Shown: positions 23,901-32,900 of the stretch, piece after piece
How the letters are laid out: every line of letters starts with the position of its first letter
Numbering within the stretch: position 1 is the stretch's first letter
Assembly: GCA_942486035.1 (NCBI GenBank)
Contig: CALNXK010000328.1
Span: 135,001 to 199,000 of the forward strand
DNA length: 64,000 nt
Source: Porites lobata
Lineage: Eukaryota > Cnidaria > Anthozoa > Scleractinia > Poritidae
Direction of reading: 5' to 3'
Program-made: the position numbers and the translations under genes
Notes under the pieces: generated by a model
Seen by the model: the letters and a program-made list of their open reading frames with translations, nothing else
What the model was told of the DNA's origin: nothing
Database searches by the model: none

Positions 23901-23908
23901 TTCGCCAT
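17955..23908 (-). CDS. NPC2-like ML-domain sterol-binding protein, copy A (150 aa, divergent)
   Basis: Exons 23908-23824, 20188-20081, 19642-19473 and 18044-17955 join in phases 1-1-0 to 150 residues. A signal peptide (1-19) precedes the ML domain (KYKDCGS, DITPCPAFPC). All six NPC2 cysteines are present at 28, 43, 48, 92, 99 and 140, the human pattern. Known NPC2 proteins carry cholesterol in the late endosome and lysosome. Compared with copy B, two residues are missing in the loop that is normally IPFPG (here KFAG, 83-86), the conserved Trp of the V-x-W-x-L strand is Gly128, the C-terminal PVQI strand reads LAAI, and the N-x-T sequon at 55 is lost. No frameshift or stop occurs and all splice sites are intact. 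An 876-bp hAT-like element sits 6 bp upstream of the ATG. It is either a diverged working gene or one at the start of decay. Confidence 0.86.
18181..18641. mobile_element. Long foldback element in NPC2-A intron 3
   Basis: Arms of about 210 bp (18181-18395 and 18427-18641) are near-perfect inverted copies, starting around ATAGACCTTTTTACC. Copy B has the uninterrupted target near 30131 (GTTGTTGCAACCAAC). Confidence 0.8.
18691..18779 (-). mobile_element. tRNA-derived SINE in NPC2-A intron 3
   Basis: Minus strand reads GGGCTCAGTCAGTAGAG (A box) and GATTCAAATCC (B box) at normal spacing. The matching element in copy B is at 30361-30449. Confidence 0.6.
21733..21906. mobile_element. Foldback MITE with outer GATTCCGGAA ends
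   Basis: A nearly perfect palindrome: CGTCTCTCTTGAGAA..GAGAAGCGCGAGGGG is mirrored around 21825. It lies in NPC2-A intron 1. Confidence 0.75.
21969..23209. mobile_element. Large inverted-repeat element containing a second TIR element
   Basis: Outer arms 21969-22110 and 23070-23209 are inverted copies (GTCGAAAACCGTG, TACTCGTCAAGATGG). The element at 22119-22878 sits inside. It is in NPC2-A intron 1 and absent from copy B. Confidence 0.7.
22119..22878. mobile_element. TTAA-flanked TIR transposon, nested
   Basis: About 175-bp inverted arms beginning GAGCCACTCTCC / GAGCGACTCTCC, flanked by TTAA at 22115-22118 and 22879-22882. No coding capacity. A piggyBac or Kolobok-like origin fits the TTAA. 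Confidence 0.72.
23214..23608. mobile_element. MITE of the GGGGCACCCAACG family, copy 2
   Basis: Same family as 3452-3846. Flanked by CTCTATTC and GTCTATTC, a 7-of-8 match suggesting an 8-bp hAT-type duplication. Lies in NPC2-A intron 1. Confidence 0.75.
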
Positions 23909-23914
23909 CTTGAG

Positions 23915-24790
23915 TAGGGTCTGCCGGATTATGCTCGCAAAATAGAGTATTATGCTTTCGGGCGTCACCCGTGAAACTAGGGTATTATGCTCAAAATTAT
24001 GCTTGACTGGAGGTATTATGCTCAAATTGAGTCACTTGTAACTAGGGGTCAGAATTTGATGAGGAAAGAATTTAAACGTATCCTAGAATCAGAAGCACAT
24101 CCTTGTAAACGTTTTTTAGAAAAGCCAGTAGATCATGGCCATAATCTAAGATCTTGTAAGACTAACCCAGTGTACCTCAGAATACCTGTATCACGCACTG
24201 TTAGGCACAAACAATCATTTATTCCTAGAGGTGCTAAACTTAACTTAATTTGATATGTATGTATAATATGTAGTGTTTTTAATTTTTTATTGTAATATTA
24301 CCGTCATTGTTATCGCCAAAGGTAATAAATAAAGGTTATTATTAAATTATGCCGGACCAAAATGACACTTCCATCCCCCCCCCACCACCACCATAGGCCT
24401 GTATCTATTAATAAACATTCTAGTCTTTCATTTTTGAAAGAATTGTTAGACAATAATTATTCAGTTAAACATTTGATGAGCAAGCGAAAGGTCGGAAATT
24501 AATTTAAAGGCTTACTATATGTCTTTCTCCAATGAATTTGGATTATAGCAAAATGCACTGGGTACGAGTCTAACGTATCAAGTTAAAATATTTCCACTTT
24601 TATCAACTTTGTACATTCTAGAGCGTCCCTAAGAGCGAGTTGCTGGCAAAATTTGCATACACCTCTCACAGTTTTCAGAAACGGAGGCATTATGCTCCAA
24701 AAATATTATAGTATTATGCCAGCATTATGCCTGATACTCCAGATGTAGTATTATGCTCAAAATTATGCCAGCATAATCCGGCAGACCCTA
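23915..24790. mobile_element. hAT-like nonautonomous transposon in the 5' leader of NPC2-A
   Basis: Terminal inverted repeats begin TAGGGTCTGCCGGATTATGC at both ends. The element is flanked by an exact 8-bp duplication ATCTTGAG (23907-23914 and 24791-24798), the hAT hallmark. Copy B shows the empty site (CATCTTGAGTCCG at about 35277). Subterminal TATTATGCTC repeats recur inside both ends. No transposase is present. Confidence 0.88.
24030..24345 (+). mobile_element. Fragment of a LINE 3' end nested in the hAT-like element
   Basis: The frame encodes VSRTVRHKQSFIPRGAKLN, resembling the C-terminal end of LINE ORF2 proteins, followed by an AATAAAGGTTATTATTA tail typical of LINE 3' ends. It is a short fragment. 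Confidence 0.45.
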
Positions 24791-24845
24791 ATCTTGAGTC
24801 TGTTTGCACGTTGCTGAAAAGTCGCCAGACATCACCAGGGAGACA

Positions 24846-24939
24846 TCACATGATTTGTATATCGCGTGATGGTCAAGGAAACAATACACTGCGTGGCAGA
24901 AAAAAAAAACGGATTTCTCGCGCGCTGATTGGTCGAGAG
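24846..24939 (-). promoter_or_regulatory. Ancestral NPC2-A promoter module, now displaced
   Basis: TCACATGA (24846-24853, an MITF/TFE-type M-box read TCATGTGA) and GATTGGTCGAGAG (24927-24939, inverted CCAAT box) match the copy B promoter. They now lie about 940 bp from the ATG because of the hAT-like insertion. Confidence 0.5.
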
Positions 24940-25073
24940 CTATAGTTGATGAGTTGCTTAGGAAAGTGGGGGGAAGGCTGGAGGGGAACCTATTGTACAA
25001 GTAAACTATCGACGCAAAAGTTAGATCCCCCTCCCCCACCCCAAATCAAGGAAGGGAAAGCCTTTGCGTAGCC

Positions 25074-25166
25074 TGCTACACAGCAGTTTTTAGTGTCATC
25101 ACGCAACGCAACGGGAGGACCGTTGCGTGACGACACTAAAAACGGCTTGGCGTAGCAGACTAGCCT
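25074..25166. mobile_element. Foldback MITE upstream of NPC2-A
   Basis: GTAGCCTGCTACACAGC..TTTTTAGTGTC is mirrored across 25120. The same element lies at 35551-35643 upstream of NPC2-B, so it predates the duplication. Confidence 0.65.
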
Positions 25167-25684
25167 TTGCGACGCTTCTTCCTTAATTGATTTCGACGGA
25201 ATGGGGGGTTTTGGTTTACCATTTTATTCTGTCTAAGATTTTACACTTTTCTTCATACTTTCTTAAAAGCTAGAGTCGCACTTAGAACCAAGAACAAGAA
25301 GTCCAAAGACTACTGCAAAGCTGATTTAAAACAACGTATATTGTTTTTTATAACAATGTTTCGGCTGGCCATACCAGCCTTCTTCAGGTTTACAGATGTT
25401 ACCAAACTTATGTAGCAATCACAATATTAGATAAATGGAGAATGTCGCAATAAAAGGGAGAGGCGGAAATGACGTACAACATAAAAACTGGAAAGGAAAA
25501 ATACTAAGGATATGGATTACTTCGTCACGGCGGTTTAGGCCATGAGGTTCAAGAGTCATGGCCTTATCTATCAAATGCGACTCCCTGGCCTTACGAATTG
25601 AGTCACGTGAAGAATGAATTTTCTCTAGTGGGATTCAAACTGGATGTCAGTTTGAGAATGGTTAGAGTGAGAGAGAGAGTGTTA

Positions 25685-26170
25685 ATGTGGACCCTGAAGG
25701 GACCATAGAGTGTCCATATTAAGTGGGTCATGGTATTTTAAAAAGTTAAAAAACACCTTTAATATTATTAGAACAAAAAACTAATAATCAAAAATCGCTC
25801 ACCCATACATTACTTTATCAACACTGTATGGTCTCTGCATAACTCATTTGATGCAAAAATAGTTTGTTGAAATAATTGATGTCCACAAATCATCCTATGC
25901 AGTGTACTGTAGCGCTAAGAACATTGACACGCTGTCAATTGAAGGCTTCAAAAAGGAAAGGTCTGTTACAGCAAGTAGCACTTAGTGAAGTGTATGCATT
26001 AGCGAGGTTGACTTTCTATGAGAATCTGTTGATTGGGCAAGAAACAAGTGCCCGTTGTCCACATCAACGGTTGTCTGTATCAAGCAAGTTGACTTAAGAG
26101 AAAATGTATGGGCTTTTCCCAGGGACAAATAAAATTGTCTGTAATAATGAGGTGTCTGTATTAAGTAGGG
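25685..26170. repeat. Dispersed repeat, copy 2 (uninterrupted)
   Basis: Same family as 16091-16805, with the intact TTAA target of the MITE found in that copy. It lies 5' (plus coordinates) of block B as copy 1 does of block A, but sequence between differs. Confidence 0.8.
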
Positions 26171-26396
26171 TTCAAAAGTATATGCTACTCTACATGTTTA
26201 CTTGAGTGGCACTGCTCGGCGGAATTTAAACCAAAAAAAGAAAAAAGAGAAAAAAAAAAGATTTCAAGCCAAAAGCTTTGCTCAAACAGAATTTTCAAGG
26301 AATATTCTGGGGTTGTCCAAGAAAAGTTAAAGTTTTAGGAGTCGTATAAACTTGGCCTTGGTCCAAGTTTTAGAAAGAGAGTGCTGCTCAGGCTGC

Positions 26397-26578
26397 AGCC
26401 TGCGTAGCTGGCGGTATTGTCTCGGTGCGCGATTAAAGGTTTGGCGGCGGAGCCAAAATCTAAAAAAGGGAGTGGGGACGACGTGTTTGGTATTAACTAT
26501 TTCTCGCAGCTTACACCGTTCGTGGCGGCTTCGCTATCTAATCTCACACGACTACGTATACCGCCAGCTACGCAGGCT
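26397..26578. mobile_element. MITE with AGCCTGCGTAGCTGGCGGTA ends
   Basis: Inverted ends of about 21 bp and 182 bp overall, in the interval between the two duplication blocks. Confidence 0.7.
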
Positions 26579-26820
26579 ACACAGGCTGTCAAGACCTGAC
26601 ACTGTTGGCGCCAAGAATGTACACTACCCGTGAATCTTCAATAACATAATAAAATATGGTGAAAAATTTTTTAGTGCTAGAGTTGGACTCCAGGGAACAC
26701 TAGGAGAGGACTTGTGAGATTGTACATGTCTCTGTTCATTGAAAAGAATAAATGGTCAGTTTAGTTGAAAAAAGGAGCAATTTTTATTATTAATAATAAA
26801 ATGAGATAAAAGGAAAAAGG

Positions 26821-26890
26821 GTGGTACCATACAGTTAGTTAGTGCGCAGCCTGCGGTGCGAGGTCCCGAGTTCGATCCCCAGTGACATGC
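26821..26890 (+). mobile_element. Possible tRNA-derived SINE head
   Basis: GAGTTCGATCCCC at 26868-26880 is a good B box; the A box is weak and no cloverleaf fits. Confidence 0.35.
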
Positions 26891-27084
26891 CATCCTTGTC
26901 TCAAGTACTCTCCTTTCTGTGAAGCTTTGACTGGCTTGAAATACCCTTAAAACGGAGCATTGATGGAGGGGGGGTAAATGAGTGTGCTGTTGACCTCAAG
27001 TTTGTCAGTTATTACTGTTACGAGTTATCGACTTAAAATATTATGGTTGCTTTACCTTTAGGGCTTATATTCGGATTTATTATA

Positions 27085-27470
27085 GTGAAACCTGTATTAA
27101 GTGGACACCTTCGGGACCTTCCCAAGTGTCTGCTTAACGGTGTCTGCATAATAGAGTTTGTAAAAATTGCGCATTGTTTGTGATAAAGTTCCAAAGAACT
27201 TTTAGGTGAACTTTGATGGCGGATGACAATCATACGGCTGGATATCAGTCTAATCTACAGTTTATTGACAGCGATATATATTGATTTACTGATCCTTATT
27301 AATTGACTACAGTTCGTATTTCAAGGACGTAATCCAATATTAGTATTGTCAATTCAGTCCGGTGTCCACTCAATAGAGGTTTTTAACAATAGAAATTAGC
27401 CAAGTACAACTTATGTTAGTGTCTGTGTCTGCTTAATAGAGGTGTCGGCTGAATAGGGGTTCGTTATAAA
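27085..27470. mobile_element. Degenerate TIR element of the ATTAAGTGGACACC type
   Basis: Begins AGTGAAACCTGTATTAAGTG and carries complementary CACTCAATAGAGG and GCTTAATAGAGGTGT motifs at the far end, a pattern seen in Tc1/pogo-derived MITEs. Confidence 0.4.
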
Positions 27471-27661
27471 GGGAAATTTCACTCTCCTATTTTGTTTACA
27501 GGTAGATCGACCTATAACTTGGGGTGGACTTATAAGTGGCAATTTGCAGTATGCGCACGAGCCAAGGATTACAGGGTTACTTGTGGGAGTGGGGCTGGGA
27601 GTGGAGGCACGATGGTGAAGTGCTAAACACTTCAAACTGCTGGCCCTGTTTGTGCACAAAC

Positions 27662-27762
27662 TGGACAGCGCTATCCACCGGAAAAACCACTACCCAGTCA
27701 ATAAGGGAAACCAATAATTGCGTTATCCATTGGATAGAGATTTATCCAGTGGATACGGTTAT
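27662..27762. mobile_element. MITE with TATCCACCGGA-type ends
   Basis: GGACAGCGCTATCCACCGG and a run of TATCCA/TGGATA steps make a short foldback. Confidence 0.5.
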
Positions 27763-28009
27763 CCAACCTTTGATCATTTGAGGCCAGATATGTTAATCCA
27801 GGTTGCCTAGACAAGAACTTTGCTCCCTGTGTCTCTCTCTTCGCCCACGGGTACATGTATACAAGGCGTAAAAAAAATCTTCAGTATTCCAGCTTGCCAT
27901 TCAGACAAGCTGTTCTCACATTTTGCATGCTCGTCCATATTGAACATGTGTCTTGATAAGTATGATTGAGTAAGAAATTGACTGGGAGGCCTGGTCCTTG
28001 CCCATTGGG

Positions 28010-28717
28010 CTAGCCTCACAGACGTTCTTTGGGGTTCATCACGCGTTCCTAAGTCTGCTAATTTGAGCGGAAAAAACGTAGACCAATCACAGCAGACTTC
28101 CAGATCTGGCAAGCGCACATTGGACCTTGCTAAATGTCGCACTTGACATATTAGCTCCAGAAAAGATCAGAAAGGTCTCATGAAAAAAGGTGAAGATCTT
28201 ACAGTAGAACAAACTAATCAGTTAACTCACAAGCGTTTGTACTAAAGGCTACCCTCACAATCTCATTAAATTAAAATTACCTTGGAGGTTGAACTTGCTG
28301 AACGGAAGTCGGCTTTACTACAAAACAATAAAGTGTGAAAAAAATTCTGCCTTTTGTTCAGTTACACGGTAACCCTGTCGCTGCATCACCCAAAGATCAA
28401 CTTTATGAGCAAACGACATCTAATCCAGCTCCTTTACTGAGAGAATTATACAAAAAGCCAATGCAGTGCTTTATCTCCTAGATTCTTGTCCGGAACAAAA
28501 AATCTTTGGTCACATATCACACTCTGCCTAGCTTGTACTTATGTGTTTGGCTTGTCAACACTTTGATTTCAACATCGCCGATTGGATCCCTGATAATCTG
28601 CACGTTATCTCCAGCTGATATTTGCGAACAATGGGAAAGGAATTTATCTTTCAGTTTAGCAGACGTAAGTGGGGCAGGAACGCGTGACGAACCCCTGAGA
28701 AGGTCTACGTGGGACGC
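28010..28717. mobile_element. TIR element with GGGGTTCATCACGCG ends
   Basis: CTAGCCTCACAGACGTTCTT at the left is matched by the complement at 28673-28717, enclosing about 620 bp with no recognisable coding. Confidence 0.6.
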
Positions 28718-29793
28718 TTTTTATACCATTGGACAAGCAAGCATGAAAAGTTACTTGCCCAGCAGAAAAATCGTGTTTCCCCGATGACCGGACAAGACTT
28801 TTTTAGACACAGTAAATAAATAGCCACTAGCCGAACTAGGTATAGAAAACTTATGATAGGTTAAGCTAGTCAGTGAAAACCATATCTTTGTCACTGTTTC
28901 AGTTTATTTTTTGCTATAAGCCAACAAAAAATTGTACAATTTTATTTTAGTTCAATAATAGAGAGCTTTAGATTTGAGGACGAGGACAACTATGAGTATG
29001 AGATTTGACTTAAAGTTTTTCTTGGGTATTCTCAAAAACTAGAATTCCCGGGATGCTTCGATCACTGCACTTTTTTCACCCAAAGATTTAGCACTGATAT
29101 CTTTATTGAAGGAGGTTAAGCCCTCTCCTGATTGCAATGATAAAACTTCTAACATTTTAAAACTTGTTTCACTATGACACTATGACATTCTCGCTAAAAC
29201 TCGAAGTAGAATGCCTAACTACTGTCACGTTTTCCTGCCAAAAACACACGTGAGCAGTACTTACATAGCTAGTATTGATGAAACTACTCTGAAACTACTC
29301 CTAGTCGTCCTTGTCTTAGAATCTAAAGCTCTCTAATAAATGCCACCTGAAAGTGCATCATTTTTACTGGCCTGCAAGCAAGATCTACATTAATTTTGAG
29401 GAATATTGTCAGTGAGAGTGTGGGAGTGGCACACGAAAGAATATGCGAGAGTGATGGAAAAGGAAAATCAGCCCTTTCCTCCTGCATTCTTTTTTGTGCT
29501 TTTCCTTTCCTTCCAAATCCTTTCCTTTTTCTTGCATTCCTTGTGGTTTCACTGCTAGCTTAAGCATTCTTGTGTGTTTCACTTTGTTTACCACTCAAAA
29601 TGGAGTGCTTGCTTACAGGCTACATATAAAAAATTAGGTAAACTTAACTTAATGATCAATGATAATAGCAACATTGAGTCATTTTTCTTAATGTTTTTAA
29701 AGTACCTGTGTGCTTGTTGTGACATTCCACAAGACTGTTATAGAAAATTATTCTTGGGAGCAAGCAAGCTTGTGAGCATGAGGAAACACGGTA

Positions 29794-29903
29794 AGGCCCT
29801 CAGTCAAAATTTGAACCTAATTCTAATGAACAAAAACAATAGCTTTTGCTCATTAGAATAATTAGGTTGAGCTCATGTGAAGTACAACATTTTATGTGGG
29901 CCT
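29794..29903. mobile_element. MITE in the 3' flank of NPC2-B
   Basis: Orthologous to the MITE next to NPC2-A; ends AGGCCCT and its complement. Likely transcribed in the 3' UTR of the minus-strand gene. Confidence 0.6.
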
Positions 29904-29930
29904 TAAGAAAAAGAAGGTAAAACACCTTTG

Positions 29931-32900
29931 TTAAACAATCTGCACTGGCAACTCAAAGCAATAAACCATGTTCGTATCTTGATCTTGCAACTCCCATTTT
30001 ACATCAACTATAATCTGACAAAAAAAAAACATACAAAAACAATTTGATACAAAGAATAGCTTACATAACGTTATTTATATATATTATTTTTCCATTTTCT
30101 ATTTTTTCTCATCCCTTCCAAAATGACAGTTGTTGCAACCAACATGAAAACGTGCCTGTCAGTAAAAAATAATGTTATTGATAAATTTATCTAAAAAAAG
30201 AAAGCAATCAAAATGTATTTACACAGAACTGTACTGTTTTTAAACGTCTCTCACTGGAAACAGGACCACCATTTCATGTGGTCACCTGAGCCTGCATGCG
30301 AAGGTCTCAGGGCCATATTTGCAGGGCAAAGGCAGTACCTCCTTATTATTATAATAAAAGACCCCAAGTTTGATCTGGCCCTGGGATTCCAACCTGCTAC
30401 CTCTCCTGCTCTACAGTCAACCTCTCTACCAACTGAGCCCAATGGGCGAGTTAAGTTATTACCTAATGGATCATTATACCTCTCTGGGAAACTGCCCACC
30501 TACCCCTCCCCTAAACCAACATAATTTGCCCTATAATTGACAAGTAAGTGTTACTGTTGGCTTAGGGGAGGGGTAGGTGGGCAGTTTCCCAGAAGCGTAT
30601 AATGATCTGTTATTACATACAATGTTGCAGGTATGACACCTGAAGGACAGTCATGAGGTTATCCCTATATAAAGATCTCTCCTTACAGAAAACCCAGCAG
30701 GCCCAGGAAAGTGAGGTACGCCACACCACTGGGGTCTACATCTCCTACTCTTTTCGAACAGTGGTGTGGGTTCTTTTACGTTTGACAAGAACCAGATAGG
30801 TGAAACTGTTGTGAGACAGGAGCTAAGGCTCACTCTTCTAAACTATTTAAAGACCCTCTTCAGTGTTGGTCTGGCCAGGGTTTGAACATGGGACTTCCTG
30901 CTCAGCAGACTGGTGCTAATATCTAACTGAGCTAACCAAGTGTTTTGGGAATTCCAGTTACAGAAGAACTGTAATCAATCCTGCTCATCAAAATTCATGA
31001 CGATGCACTTACTTTTGGGTAGAAAGGCTTGACTGGTAGCACTGTTTTGAATGTGTTTTCTGTTCCAGGTTTTAATGGGCAGGTCAGGCCTTGATCCTGG
31101 CAAGCATCTTCTCTGACGCCTGGAAAGGGAATTTCTCTTCCACCGATAATACCATAAACAACAGTTTTTGCTTTTGAAATGATCTCATCTGCAACAGTTT
31201 AGGAAAAATAATATAGTCATGATCAGAAGACCCAAAACTAACAAAGATATAGCTCTGCAAAGTCACAACATTTTACAGATGTTTGCATGGTGGGGGTTGG
31301 GGGTGGGCATTTCTTGCCCCCACCATAAAATTGTCTGTAAAATTTTGTGTCTTTGTAGAGCAATATTTTCCCTCACTTAGGCATTTCCCCTTTAAACTTG
31401 GCAATTTTACTATTGTAAAGTGTTCTTTCCAACCGTCTCAATGGATTTTCACTCACTAGTCTTTATCAAAACTTGAAAAAAACTGTTGCAGAATCTATTT
31501 TGGGACTGGTTCAATTTCATCCTCAGAGACCCAGGGGCAGAAAGTGGGAGCGAGGGAAAGTCTAAACGGGCGGAAAAATAAGGCGCGAAGAAAAGTAAAG
31601 CTTGCCGTTCTTTACTTTTCTTCGCGCCTTATTTTTCCGCCCGTTTAGACTTTCCCTCGCCCCAACTATCTGCCCCTAGGTCTCCAAGGATGGTTCAATT
31701 TGTGTTCATAGTGGAAGGAGGAGGGGGGGGGGTGATTCAAAAGAGAGAGTTTTCAAATTTTAGACCTCTTAAGATCAGCATCTCTGAGGAGAGTGATTAG
31801 GGTAACAGAAAGAACAGCTCCATGGGAAAGTTTTGCAAAAGTTCACTTACTAGGAATGAACTTTACTTCAACCGTCGCATTGGTCCCTCTCTTCATTTGA
31901 CAGGGCTGTGCAGGGCACGGTGTGATATCAACTTCCTCAAGCTTTGATTCTTTTGAACCTGCCAACACAGCAAATCATTAATAATAATTGTTTTACTCTC
32001 AAGCCAGTGCTAGTGTTAAAGATAAAAATTTTTTTTTTCAAGAAGCCACATTTTAACTCCTCCACTGTTCAAAGTGGTGGTAATGCAGGGGCAAATTGTG
32101 TCTATGTACATACGCCAGTGCATACAGCTGAAATCTGGAAACAATCTGTTTTATTATTTCCTGAAATTATTTTCATTTATCATTAAATCGGGATGACTCA
32201 AGGCTGCAGCAGAAGAAATTTTTTTGAGAGCCCTTTGGGCTCCTAAAATAAAAAGTTAGGAGCCCAAGCCACGAGAGAGGTTTTTTACTCCATTGTACAC
32301 GTATTTCAAGAACAGAACCCTCAACCCTGTATCTAAACCTGGTTTTAATTAGTTCACCAGAATGCCCCTATCGAGTTGACAGTCTTGACCAGATCCTTGA
32401 AATTTGATACACGCTTCTCGAAACCTGAGTGTCATTTTTGACCCGTCACACTACGCTAAGGAGCATTGCGTGACGAGACAAAACTGGAAGAACGCCCGAG
32501 ACTCAAACGAATCGAGTTTTAAAACGCCAAAACTGAGTCTCGACAAACTAGCGTTTTTTAAATTCTGACACCACCCAAAAGGACTTCCAGAAACGATTTA
32601 TTTCTAGAGAAATAAATCAAATTATTGACAGACGAGAGATTGAGTTCTCTTGCAATTCTGCTCCTACACAAGCACAAGGACGTTAATAATTAACTAATAA
32701 TAATTATTATATCAATTATTGATATAGATGGTGTTGTGAAGGGTACATGTCTCATCCTTTGCTTGTAAACTCCTTGATGACGTCACTGTTTTACCCTTTT
32801 TTCAATTAACACTGTACCTTACTGATAACACTAGAGATAGGTCAAATAAACAAATAATTGAGGTATTTTCTTTAGTTGTTATTTACCGAAAATCTCCTGC

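Larger units (their letters stand above)
16942..25284. repeat. Segmental duplication, copy A (contains NPC2-A)
   Basis: Exons, introns, promoter and 3' flank of NPC2-A align with those around NPC2-B. The 5' boundary is near 25284, where both copies share a run ending in AGAGTCGCACTT; the other boundary is near 16942. Copy A is longer because of extra insertions at about 17012-17419, 18181-18641, 21730-23616 and 23915-24790. Confidence 0.8.

Noticed and set aside
16302..26097. Two similar short ORFs (16302-16505 and 25876-26097) as a conserved gene
   Set aside because: They are the same dispersed repeat, differ by frame-breaking indels and have no domain.
18691..30940. tRNA genes
   Set aside because: A and B boxes are present at several places but no acceptor stem or anticodon arm folds; they are SINE heads.
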